Below, in pieces: positions 11,208 to 23,130 of a stretch of 64,000 bases of DNA. A program made the position numbers and the translations under genes. The stretch spans positions 32,173,864 through 32,237,863 of the forward strand of contig CM073322.1 in assembly GCA_037043015.1 (NCBI GenBank), written 5' to 3'. Every line of letters begins with the position of its first letter. Position 1 is the stretch's first letter. The notes under the pieces were generated by a model. That model was not told the origin of the DNA. It saw only the letters and a program-made list of their open reading frames with translations, and made no database searches. The stretch comes from Bryum argenteum. Its lineage: Eukaryota; Streptophyta; Bryopsida; Bryales; Bryaceae.

Positions 11208-12187
11208 TTAACCCCTAAACGCGCCGAATGTCGAAAAACGACATTTTGGATGGAAGGCAGCAACTTTGAATAGCCATATCTTCTTCATTCGAGGTCCGTT
11301 TTGGATGAAATCACTTGGGTTAGGTTCCAAATCAAGTCTAGTTTGTGTTGTAGAATTTGCAAGCCCATACAATAAATTATGAATTAATGGAATGCACTTT
11401 AGTGAAGACAGCTCTTGTTTTTGGGTTTCCAAGCATGGAGCATGTATTACCATTGCAAGCCAATTATGTGAAATTAAAAAAAGTTTTTCATGATTTTTTT
11501 TTCATGGTCATGATCTTAAGGTGATTCCTAACAACTTTGTAGTGAGAAGTTTTTTGATCCAAATGACTTTGCTATTGGATTTGCAATGATGTTTTGTCAA
11601 CAAATAAAGTGAGAAAATGGATGATATTTGAGGAGCTATATCTCCTTCATCCACCGTTGGATTTCAACTTAATTTTTTGGAATGGCCTCCAATTAGAGTC
11701 TAGTCTAATTGGTAGAAACCTTAACAAGATCGAAGATGTTTTGAAGATAGGGCATGAAATTGAATGCAGAGGGTCTAGTTTTGGACTAATTTTCCCTTGT
11801 AAAATTTTTGGCAATTTTTACCATTGCATGGCTTTTATTTGAGCCAAGAAATTTTTTTGATGAATTTTTGTTGGGTAAAGGACTTATTAAGATGAAGGTG
11901 AACATCTTTCTAGTTGGTGATTTTTTCATTGCAATAGGTATATTGGTAGCATTTCCACCTCAAAGTGAAAATGATGAAATTTTGCAATTTGTTTTTAGTA
12001 TTAATATGTTATGATCTCCCGATCTATAAGGCCTCATGACTCAAATTTTGGTCCACATGATCTTCGATAAGTCTATTACAAGTTTGTACGGTTGAGATCT
12101 TAATAGCTTCTCTTCATTTTCATCTATGACGATTTCTATGGAAATGTGCTTTTCTGCTAAAAATAGGCTGGGGCGTTTAGGGGTTAA
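11208..12187. mobile_element. TTAA-bounded MITE, family A copy 1 (complete)
   Basis: A 980-bp element between TTAA 11208-11211 and 12184-12187. Inside these the ends are CCCCTAAACGCGCC and, read inward from the right, CCCCTAAACGCCCC. Next to the left end lies a perfect hairpin, AATGTCG-aaaaa-CGACATT. It is a near-identical, same-orientation copy of 52668-53640. Open frames inside (60-80 codons) occur at the same places in both copies but have no recognisable domain. TTAA plus CCC termini point to piggyBac-type mobilisation. Confidence 0.85.
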
Positions 12188-13724
12188 AAGGGAGCACCTA
12201 TATTAATATGTATTGAAGTCCAAATTATTTCTTTGTTTGAATGCAAAATTTAATGATGGCATTAATCATCCAAACTAGAAATCTAGAATATGCTCATTTG
12301 CCACAAATTGATTTCTCTTGAATGACTTGAAATTTTCATGAAGCACTATCTTATTAGTAGCCATAGATCTCATATAAATTGCTAAATGTAATAATTGAAA
12401 AATAAATAATTGTATATAATAAAACCCTAGTGGCAATATAGATTTATATTTTGAACTTTCGAGCCAATCTAAAAGCAATTAGTCAAGCCTACTTAATTCA
12501 TATGGATTTATTGCAATTGATACAAGCAAACCTTCACATTATGCTATTCTTTCCTCACAAATTGCCATAAAAACAATCAAGAACCTCAATTTATTTATTT
12601 ATTCTTTAATTTACTTACTTGATAATTGATATCATTTTTGAATTTAGAGCTTCTTTTAGGTCCTCTCTAACTTACCTCCAAGATTTGAGAAATTACCTTT
12701 TGTTTGAGGATCTTTCAATTATTGCACAACTATTTGATATGTTGATTGAGTGAAATTATGGAACTTTCTTGTATTATGAACTTATGAAGCATTAGGACTT
12801 TTATGTTTTTGGATATTACCAAAAACAAAAAAAGTTTAGTCTTGTGGAGCATGTTGCTTAAAAATATGACCATATGCATATTCAAATGCGGTAACTCACT
12901 ATGCACATTCAAAGAAGCAACTAAGCACTAAGTAAGTAAGTAATAATTTTTCCTTCCTCATGTTGCCTTCAATATGATTTTTTTTTTAAAAGAGTAAAGG
13001 TTGTAAGAGCTTACATAGTGAAATCACATCAATGATGTAATTGTCTTTGGTTCTGGAAAGTTTTTATACTTTATGAATGATGTAAACACTAGTTCATACT
13101 TTTCCGCTCTAAACATATTATGTGAATATTTATGTGTACAACACTAGGGTTGTCTTATCAAACAAAATTTCTATTCATTTGTCATGCACAATTTAACAAT
13201 CAATGTATAAAATGTACATCTTATCTAAATTGTGTTTGACAAATGAACAGGAATTTTGTTGATAAGACAACGCTCTACGACGACACGTGCTAGATGTTAG
13301 GTTGTATTTTCTTTCACAACTCTAGAGATTTTTATTCCATAAATTGGAGTTGAAGTAGAGTTTGAGATTCCATATTTGAAGTATTTGTTGAACATCTAAA
13401 AAAGAAATATTGCCAACTTGTGAGATATAGACTTTTCATTTTTATTTTTATTTTTATTTTTTTTAAAGCTTCAAGCTTGGAGACAAAATTGATATGATTG
13501 AACTTTTGTAGATTTTGAAGATAGATATACATATGATCCTCAGTTCACATCTTGGACAATAGGTGTGAAGAAGTAAAGAATTGAGCAAGAAGTGAACATT
13601 TTGACCATGTTAATGTCAACCTTGTTTTATTATGAAACAACTTCATGAAAGAACCAAATACAGTATATTATAATGATCAAAAGTGGGAAGTAGGAACTCA
13701 GACACATTTATCCCATTACTCAAT
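12188..13724. other. Intergenic, no gene recognised
   Basis: Very AT-rich. A pair of partly inverted segments around 13150-13270 (aacactagggttgtcttatc and gataagacaacgc) suggests a small decayed hairpin element. No coding signal. Confidence 0.4.
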
Positions 13725-13980
13725 TCAACCCCTAAAGGTAAAAGGTCCAAGAAAGCGAAAACTGCTTTTTGGAGTCCAAAATTCAGCCAACTTTGACCAT
13801 TATAATCTCACAAATGAAGAAGAATCAACGGTTCAATTTTGGCAAGTGAGTGGAAGGTTAAGTTAACTTCAAGATCCTACGGTTGGATCTTCCAAATAAT
13901 TCTTAGATTGAGAGTTTTTAGGCCTGAAGTAAGGGAATGTCCATTTTTACAATTTTGCATCAAGAACCTTTTGGGGCTAA
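13725..13980. mobile_element. TTAA-type MITE, family B copy 2 (decayed ends)
   Basis: Begins with TCAA (a mutated TTAA) and CCCCTAAAGG, carries the family B core aactttgaccattataatc and tcctacggttggatcttcc, and ends ttttgggg followed by CTAA. The size fits the complete family B copies. Confidence 0.65.
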
Positions 13981-14586
13981 TTGCAAGATTATCAACTTGG
14001 AAGAGTTGACATCAAATTTTGTGTTTCATATTGCATTCACCACACGTTTCTATAGGAACACTCTCATTTTGTTGAAATAATGTCAATATGAAGTCCCTAA
14101 ACTAACAACTTATTTAAATGAAATTTCAAGTCTCCAATACTCAATATCACAAGTTAATTTTTTGTATACTTAGGTAAACAAGACACTTATTTGTAAATTA
14201 CTAAATCATAAATATTGGTTAGTATAATTATTGTATATCTTATTAGATTATCCTAAAACCATTCTACCATGTACTTATTACCTTTTCTAATTTATGTGGT
14301 GATGAATTGTTATTAAATATAGTATATGGTATAGAGATGTGAAGTTCAATTTCGATTTTTTGGTGAAATTATTACTGTTGAAGTTTATAACCATTGAATT
14401 TTCCAATTTCTCATGGTGGTAGGTTAGCACAAACATTGTAGATTATCATAAATATGTTTGGACATTATGCTTTCAATCATATTTTGTATTGTAAGATGTG
14501 CTATTGTAGAATTGTCTATATTGATAAAATATAATATGCACATATACATGTTGTGATGTAAAATAAATTTGCAATTCACATTGTGC
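13981..14586. other. Intergenic, no gene recognised
   Basis: AT-rich sequence without open frames or repeat ends that I can recognise. Confidence 0.4.
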
Positions 14587-15201
14587 TTAACACCTAAGCG
14601 TCCCTACGTCCAAAAAAGGGCCCAAAAAATGCATTGTCTTTGAGGATTTGTATCTCCTATATCCAGCGCTAGATTTTAATTTAACTTTTTGGGTTGGAAT
14701 CCAATTTGAGTCTAATTCTTGCTGTAGAAAATCGTAATGTCATCCAATATTTTTGAAGATATGGTATGGATTTTATTGCAAGAGGTTTAGATTTGGACTC
14801 ATATTTGTAAAATATGAGGCAATTTCCACCATTGCAACTTTGCAAGGGTATTATCTTTGCCAAAAAAGAATTTGGTGTTTTTTTTTAATCAAGAGTATTT
14901 TTGAGATGAAGGTGAACAACTTTCTTGTTTCAAATTTTTTGATTGCAATTGGTTTGTTGATAGTATTCCCACTTCAAAGTGAAAAATGCTTAAATTTCAT
15001 TTTTGTTTCTGAGTACAAATACATTATGATCCCTTAATTTATGAGGCCTCATGACTCCAAATATGACCCACATGACCTACATCAAGTATACTACAAGTTT
15101 GTTCGTTTAAAATTTGAATAAATTACTTTCATTTCCGTTTAGGAAGTTTTCAAAAAATTATGTTTTATGAATAAAAAATGGCAAGGATGTTCAATGGTTA
15201 A
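14587..15201. mobile_element. TTAA-bounded MITE, family A copy 3 (internally shortened, diverged)
   Basis: TTAA at 14587-14590 is followed by CACCTAAGCGTCC, a diverged family A terminus. The body keeps family A blocks (tttgaggatttgtatctcct, attttaatttaactttttgg, gagatgaaggtgaacaac, aggcctcatgactccaaat). TTAA recurs at 15198-15201. It is shorter than the 980-bp copies, with the left part missing internally. Confidence 0.6.
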
Positions 15202-15955
15202 AAGAGATGCACCACTTGCCTTAACTTGATGTTTGGGACTCATGGCTTTATTAGAATGATAGTAGATTTTCATTTCCATGTGGCGTGGTGCTCATGGGAT
15301 TACCTTAGTTCACCCAAGTATAATAAGGATTTCATGAACGTAGTAACCGTATGAATTTTGTTACATTAAAGCCCATTGAAAAAAATCACATGTCTATTGT
15401 TTCTTAGCACTAATACTTGTAATGTAAGAAGAGTAGCATATTTTTCACCTTAAAGGGGATTAATAGTCCTACCAATGATGTTATAACTTGTGGGCAAAAA
15501 TGTTCAATAATAGGTTTATCCTAGATAATCATTTGCTTGCCAAAGAGGCTACCCAAAGAATTTGAAGAGAAACTTTTTGGCCTTTGGATAGGCCTCAGCC
15601 TTAGCTGAATTCTCTGGCTCAACTTTAGTTGCATCTTCAAATTGCATTCAACTTCCAGTCAACTTGTCAGTCTGCCTCAGTCAGCCTCACCATTGCCTCA
15701 AGCAACTTTGGTCAATTTGCCTTCCTGCTCTTACTATTCCTCCGGTCTCTAATTCTCCGCCGAATAGCTTTCAGTTTCTTTAATTGATCTTAGTCTCAAT
15801 TTCCCACTATCTCAACACTCAATTAATTCAATCAAAATCTATAGGACAAATTGATTACACAGTTTTAATTATCAAATAGCTTACAATAGCAAATCACAAG
15901 AAATCAATCATAGTCAATTTGCTCTCTTTTATTCTCATAACTCAAATTGCAATGG
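15202..15955. other. Intergenic, no gene recognised
   Basis: No coding signal. Contains short runs of cagcctcag-type repeats near 15590-15710. Confidence 0.4.
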
Positions 15956-15959
15956 CGTA

Positions 15960-17312
15960 AACCTCAATTCCGTTAAAATGGCACAATTCCTTGTGCCATA
16001 CCGTACCTTAGGGGCAGCTTCGGCACCCCTCCGTCGAATAATTAATTAATTTCAAATTTTAATGTCCGGCGCTTAAAAAAGTAATTTTTAGAATTTCGGC
16101 AGTTTTAATCTCTAATTTTTTTAAAATCGGCATATTATTAAGTCCACCTCCCATCTGTAGGTTGGGATGTAAGACTTGAGCCTGGAGAGTCCTGGAATGC
16201 TCTGTGACTTATACTAGAGGAGTGGAGTTGTATCCAACAATGCATGTGGGATATGTAATTTTTGAGTTGAAACAACTAGTTAGTCCTCATTTCTACAACA
16301 AGCATAGCTTTTGCAAAAAGTCTTCAAATGACATAAAACTTGTTGGAGGTGAAAGATAACACGATTTTAAAGATTTTGTATGACCAAAATATTTCCAAAA
16401 AAGTTGATTTGCTATGCACAAATGAGCTTCAAAAAACTGTTCGGAACGCATTTTTAAACATGGACCTTTACATGTTGTTTTGTTCATATCTTTTGCATAA
16501 AAACTTATTATGACACAAAATCTGTTGGAGGTGGAAGAAGACTTGATTTCACAACTTTTCTTAGTTTAACTCATTTTCATAAAACTTCATCTTCTATGCT
16601 CAATTGCACTTCAAAAATCTGTGTACAACACATTTGAAAAGCCTCACCTAGAGTCTTCCTACTTCTTAACCCATAGTCTTTGAGAACGAGTGTAAGTGGG
16701 CTTGAATACAAAAGGAGCACCTTCTCTTCACAAAAATTAACACAGACCTTCAAAGCAAGGATAAATCCGCTGAAAAATAAAAATTTCTATGTTTTCGGCA
16801 ATTTTGAATTATAATTTGCATAAAATTCGGCAAAAGCTGCCCAGAATTTCCCAGAATTTCCGGCATCTATTTTTAGAATTATTTTATGCCGAAGCTGCCC
16901 CTAAGGTACGGTATTGCCAAAGCCATGTTGTGCCAATTTGGTCGCGTTTCTGAAACGTGCCATTTTACCGGCATATTTTTGAACTCTAAATCTCAAAGAT
17001 TTATGCTTGTTAAATGGCACGTTTTTTTATATCACCCACATCTTCCATTATATCAACAAATTTCTGTAATATCATCAAAAATTCCATAATATCACACTAT
17101 TTGATGAATTTTGACCTTCAAATTCAAATTCTGTCGAAGGGCAGTTTTTTCTCAACGGCCGCTCATAAATATCTCTGGTTTTGAGTGGCTGCTCAGAAAA
17201 ATTTGCTCTATTATGTCAAAAAATGACAAAAACGAGTGTTGTTTTTTTCATTTTTTCCACCTTAAATCGTGCCATTTTACCAGAATATTGCCAAATTAAC
17301 GGAATTGAGGTT
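15960..17312. mobile_element. DNA transposon, non-autonomous, CGTA target duplication
   Basis: Terminal inverted repeats AACCTCAATTCCGTTAA (left from 15960, right ending 17312), continuing with tggca on both sides. CGTA flanks it on both sides (15956-15959 and 17313-17316), a plausible 4-bp target duplication. The 1353-bp span has no transposase and contains a second, nested element (16001-16911). A diverged relative of the right end lies at about 27.7 kb. Confidence 0.7.
16001..16911. mobile_element. Nested TA-flanked inverted-repeat element
   Basis: A perfect inverted repeat of at least 25 bp bounds this segment: ccgtaccttaggggcagctt at 16001 and its complement ending at 16911. TA lies directly outside both ends, as expected for Tc1/mariner or Stowaway-like insertion. 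No ORF of note inside. It sits within the CGTA-flanked element and is therefore the younger insertion. Confidence 0.65.
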
Positions 17313-17316
17313 CGTA

Positions 17317-20300
17317 GTACTCATCCTCATGACAAATTTCACTCACATGCAATTAGTCATAAAAATATATGTATAATCAATACTCAGTCAAATTGTTGAA
17401 CATAATTTCTCTCACAATATCAACATCAAGATCAAATTGCTCATTCTCTCAGTAGTCTTACATGAATTATCAACTAGGCTACCCGCCTTTTACTTACGGT
17501 ATACAATCAAAATAACTCCGGATAAATTGCTCTCAGCTACTATGAAACAAGTGAATCTGAACTTTGACAATTAGCTTCAACACTTCTGGACTCACTCCAG
17601 TCAAGTAGACTTACTCGGCCTCTCAACAAAATCACACAACAGTGATACACACAAGAGCAAATTGAATATATGTAATTTTTTAAATATATAATATGAGCGC
17701 TTGAGAGCTTCGAATGACAGTAATTCAAATCAACAAAAAGTATCTATAGTTCACAATCACGTTGCTCTTCAATATCCTCTCTCAAATTAGTATGAGAAAA
17801 TTCTAATGTTAGGTATATTGTATAAACTACTTTCGATTCTAAATGGATCAAACCCCTTCAGCTTTGTTTGTCATTTAGTGGTTAGATGATCATGTTATCA
17901 CATTGGTATAGAATTTATGTTTGTTCACAAAATAATACAGTTAATACAAGTTATGAATATTTTTGACTCAAAAATAATAGTGTGTAAAAATTTGAATAAT
18001 GTTGAATGCATTTTTCTAAGAATAACACTTTGGCTTGCTACAAAACCAAATCTAGAAATCGGGAGAAGTGGAAAAAAGAAAAAAAAGTAAACAAGCAAAT
18101 CACATCACTCTAATGGAATAACTAGATGGTATGTGTAACCTAAGGATAGATTTGTCAAATACATTGTTGCACCAAGAATATCTAGTATTTTCTAACAAAA
18201 GATCCTAAGTCAACAAATTTGCTCATGTATGCAAGAATTAAAGGTCATTACAGGAAAAAAATATTTATCTAATTGCTTAGAGCATAGTCACCCAAGCTTG
18301 TAATCTTGGCCCCGAAAATGACGGATTTTGCGCACTCCAAGTCAAGAGCCCTCAATATAATTAGAAACCCCAACCATCCTTGCAGTGCATGTCTTTCCAT
18401 AGTGCATTCCCCATAGTTTACAAAAGCATAAGTTCTGAGGTGCTTGTGTTCCACTTATCTTTGCGCCTTCAGTTTCCAACGACACTTTCTTTTATTGTAA
18501 TATTCGAAAAAACTTCCAAATAATTTGCTATATGTTTCGAGCAACATCTTCATCTAACGTGATGTCTAAAACAACTTCGAAATAATTTGCACAGTCATTG
18601 TGTTTTGGAGCAACATCTTCTTTGTCATGGCGTCCAAAACAACGTCCAAAAAAGATTGTGGTGGGATATACTACGCAAGCTTGGAGAGGGGGCCACAAGC
18701 CCACAAGCAATTTGAATGGAGCATGGAAGGGACGCATGTAGAAGAGTGCTACGAGCGTTCCTTGGAGCACCCATCGGCCAACGGAATTTTTTCTTTGGAA
18801 TCTCTAGAATATTGAATTCAAAACTAGGATCTAAGTGGGGCCCCGAATTGATCTAGAAGCCCACTCCTTGGCATTTTAAATCTATACACAAAAAATTTAG
18901 GCGCTCTTTACCCCTCCCCCTCCCTTACCGCCGAGAAACGCTAGTAGCACTAATTTACAGCGATCCGCCTGGAAGCTGAAGGCCTCCTTACTGAAGGCAG
19001 AGAAACAATGATTACCACTTTCAGGACTTGCTGTTTTCAGTTGACCACTGGCTATGCTCTTAGTTCCAAGTCACAATGATAGCAGGTACATGATGTTATT
19101 AGTAGGGTAACCACTTGAGACCATGGCAGAGAGGAAAATAGCCCATGATTTGACATTCGTTTTTTAGCGTATAAGATAAAAACATGATCAGCCCTTGCAA
19201 TTCATGCAAAGTATGCGAAGGTGAACTGACTTGGACCCAGAGTGGCTCAGTGCAGGTCACTCTCAGCTGACGAGCTGGAGGGGAGTCATGATAAGTGGTG
19301 AAACTCATGTGCTTGTTGCGAACAAAATCACCAGACAAAGCCGAAACTTGTGAAACAGGCGAAATCTAGCCCCGTGGTAGAAAGTGTCCGATGAATGCAG
19401 AGAGGCAACAGGAATGTGCAGGCGTCCGGAAAACGAGGACGACGCTCTAACGGATCACCTCGTCTCTTCTGATCAATCTTTTTTCCCAATCTTCACAAGA
19501 TGACAAGTTCCAACTTCCACGCCTCTTGTGGGACCACCCATCGCAATTCCCTTGGCTTTCATTAATTTCATGCTGCTCATCTCCTTGGAGTTTGCACACT
19601 GCTAGACTAGGTATATATATTGCTGCATTGGCATTAAATCCTCTCACCGCACGAGCGTTTGCTCTCCAGGTCCTCTTTTCCCCTACTTACCCGCATCATA
19701 TATAGACTCCTCTCATGTACTGCGCAGTGGATCAAGTACACTGTTGTTGGGAGCTAGCAGACGTTCATATCAATGGAGCTACCAACACTTTCACCCGTGT
19801 TCCAGGGTTGAAAGAATCGTGTTGGTAACTTGCAAGTTGCAGTTTGTGAAATGCATAATTGTTATAATAATTGTGATGGGTTTAATATTGTTTATGTTTT
19901 TTACCGATTGATTCGTACAATCGAGATGGATGTGGCGTCCGTGAATCTCTATCCCTATGGAGATTATACTTTTAGTAAGAAAGGAATGAGGATCTTTGGA
20001 GATCAGATACTGCCACCTATTCACGGGGCGCCCAGTGATTTGTGCTGGGTTACCGGCTATGTATGGCCGCTTTGACTTACGGGAGCTTAATAGCCAATAA
20101 AAGCCGGTTCTGGATGATATCATCCGGGCGCGGGGATCATAAAAATGGCAGTGAACCCACCTGCGCTTGGTATTATATATTAATATGGCGCGTCGGGGGA
20201 GCGCCAAGGGCGAAAGGGCATCGCGGGTGAATCTTCTTGGTCCATTGGAGGTCTGCGAGCTTGTCTTCGACCTTCCACCCTCGAGTTTGTTCCATCATGA

Positions 20301-21082
20301 GGTTTGACTGACTGGAATGTGAATGGCGTGAAACTATGCAACCCCTCAAATGTGTGGACTGGCGATGGAGACCGATGCGGTCCCTCATTTGGCAAAACAA
20401 AAGAGTAGTGCTGATCATATCGCCCTTTCGGTTTGACTGCCAAATTAACAGTAGCTGACAATATTATTAATCCTTAAGTTCCACATCAACACTCCATTTG
20501 CATGGACCAGAGATCTCCCTTTCGAAGTAGACGACGACGACGTCAAGGTCGGTCCAAACAATACGAAAGTAAGTTAGACTCGCGGTCGTGCACTCTGGTG
20601 TGGTTGACCACTCGTACGTGGCATGGTTTCCTGATTCTCCGCCCAACGTCGCCAAAATCTTTATCGATTGCATGTGGGGAGTGTCTATGGTAGAAGTACC
20701 TAAAACCACCACCACCCCCAGTATGAACCTATAGGTCTCCCCATAACCGCACCTAGCCTGAACTAGCATTGTCAGATCACTAAATTCAAACTGACCAATC
20801 AAAACCATAAAAAAGCTGGTGGTTTTGGGTCGAATCATGAATGGAAATTTGTACCAGCTAGGTGTGACAATGGAAAAGTCTACAGATTAGTTTTGAGTCA
20901 CCAAGTACTTTTGCCTTTGAAATTTTATATTTATTTATGTAATGGGAGTTAAATTTTGAAAAAATTTGCATCCTATGAGAAAGTTTCTTTCCTACATGGG
21001 AAAAATATACCCCAAAAATAACCATTCTAAAAAAGCCTCAAAAAGCTTAAGTTGGTGGTTTTAGGGCATTCGACCTTAAATA
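17317..21082. other. Intergenic, mostly featureless; GC rises after 18.9 kb
   Basis: No gene is recognised. From about 18.9 kb the sequence becomes GC-richer and looks single-copy, perhaps a distal promoter region of the LBD gene. An ORF of 123 codons on the minus strand (20838 to 20467, real ATG and stop) has no domain I know and is noted only as a possible small gene. Confidence 0.35.
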
Positions 21083-21330
21083 TCCTCTACGAGCGTGGCT
21101 TGGATGCCAGGCTCGGGTGGGGGTGGGGAGGGTGGGGTAAAATCTGCCCCTATTTTTTAATTTGTTTAGGCCCCATTTGAACACAAAGGGGGCTTCCAAG
21201 GGTAATTTGGGGCCCCAGGCCCCAAATTTTGCAAAAAAAAATTCAAAAAATGGCCCCAAATGGGGGAAACGGGAAGGGCCAGAAAATTGATCCCCACCGA
21301 GCCTGGCATCCGAGCCACGCTCGTAGGGGA
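21083..21330. mobile_element. GC-rich MITE with about 33-bp terminal inverted repeats
   Basis: Left end tcctctacgagcgtggct continues through ggatgccaggctcgg; the right end is its complement with two or three mismatches. The 248-bp element has a G/C-homopolymer-rich interior with a second palindrome (ttggggccccaggccccaa). No ORF. The target duplication is not clear, so the superfamily is open. Confidence 0.75.
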
Positions 21331-23130
21331 GAAATAAAGAGACCCTTGCATGTGTGGTGACAGTTGGGGACAGAAAGAGTTAAAATACAGACGAGTTAAT
21401 CCGATGTATGAGTAGCTTTAACCAATCATGCTAACTCGCGAGTAATGGCCCTCGAATTCCTGCAGATTGCTGGATTCCTCGATTGTTGCACACTGATTGG
21501 GAATATGGGTGCCTTTCAATGATTTGAGGAGCTTGTACAAAGGTGTGTACGAGGACATGAACCCCGGGAATGAAAGCTAGCATTCACCATATTAACTACT
21601 CTCAGAGCGTAAGACAGGGCCTAGAGCGGCAGCTTTGAATGCATGATGCCGTGTGCGTAAAAGAAATGCAAGAGAATTCTAGCACAGGAATCTTCTCGCC
21701 GTGTCGTTCGACTCGTTCCCCATGAAAGAAGCGGTTCGATCGCATATACGCATACTTATAGAAAGTATTCGTGGAATAAACTTGGTTTGCCGAGCGCAAA
21801 GGTCATCATCAGCCGCCAGCGCCTCCCGAGGCCGGAAAAAGAAAGGCAAAAGAATCATGCATGCAGGTCGGTCAGGGACCAGCTAACAGCGCGGTATAAT
21901 TAGGCAGGCACAGCAACTAGCGCATCCTTCATTGGCTGTGTCATTGGTCGGAGCGGCGGAGGAGGAAACCTTGCTGCAATTGAACCAGGGCCCCATTGGA
22001 GGGCACGCAAATTAAATATTGGGTGTGTATATATATATTTTTACTTTTGCCCGCATAATATTAGCGGTTAAATGGTTTTTGCCCACAGTGAATGAGTGAG
22101 GTTCTGTTGGAGATGTTTGAATGGCTGGCTGACGGATGCGCCGCGTTCGGACGTTGTTGCGGACATTGGGGCTACAATGAACGCGGTCCGATGATGAGCC
22201 TGGCTGCCCAAATAAGTATGTTCGGGAGTTGATGCTTGACGTTCCTACCTTGAATTCCCCTCGTCATGGGCCAACCTTCTTGGGGTCCGGGAATCCGGGG
22301 CATCTCATGAGTAGGCGTCTCGTGAATAGCCTCCGAGTCTCTCGAGCCCTCGCTCAGTCTGTGTGTGATTATACACGCCGGGTCATCTACCAATATCAGT
22401 CCGTCTGATATCAGGCCAGGCCGCTCGCTCGCTGGCTCCCTCCAAGTCCCACAGCGAGCGGTGCGGTGGGGCGATTCATTTTCTTTACTGTTTGATGCAT
22501 GATCATTCTTGAAGGGTAGTGACTTGAGTCAACGAGAAGCTTTTGGGTGCGGGTAGCATGACACACTCAGGAGTGCAGACTAGAGTAATATGAGGCGAAG
22601 CCAAGAAGGTTGTATTATTGTAGACGGCGTAGAAGTTCAGGCTGGCGACTCCAGGCGGTATCACGCTGCGGCGAGCCGACGACGACTCGGGTGCTGTGTG
22701 GGGCGCCCAAGAAGCAGGAGCGCTGGCCGGCCAAGTCGAGCAGCGAGGCAAGCGGCAGGCGTCGCAGGAGAGCGACGACGCTGTCCGCGACCGGCAGGAG
22801 TTAGAGACGTGGAATCGCGAGGCCAGCCGCGAGGAACTCGGGAGTTGGGCCAACGCCAAGGATCTGGAGCAGCAGCCGTGGGACAACGAGCAGGAATCCA
22901 AAGAGCGTCTAGAGAATAATTGGGGTCAGGCAGACTCGTCCACGCGATCGGAAGGCGCCGCCCATAGTCTCGACAACAGCCGGGAACCGGAGTCCGCCCG
23001 CGTGGTGGGCGTGCCCGATGCGGCTGGGGAGTTTGACAAGGCGGCCAGGAGCGCATCAGAAGCCGCACGGGCGAGGACTGCTGCACAGGACTACGCAGGT
23101 CGTCGCGCAGGTGCATACAACGCCGGTTCC
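21331..23130 (+). promoter_or_regulatory. Upstream region and 5' leader of the LBD gene
   Basis: GC-rich and without recognised repeats. A TATA-like run (gtgtatatatatattt, about 22024) is a possible core promoter. From 22633 to the LBD ATG at 23131 the LBD reading frame has no stop codon (TAG at 22630-22632 closes it upstream) but also no ATG. A separate ORF starting ATG 22590 and ending at 22919 would be an upstream ORF if transcription starts before it. Confidence 0.4.

Noticed and set aside
11594..11842. 82-codon ORF that recurs at 53047-53295
   Set aside because: Both are within family A MITE copies and simply share the repeat; no evidence of protein-level conservation beyond DNA identity.
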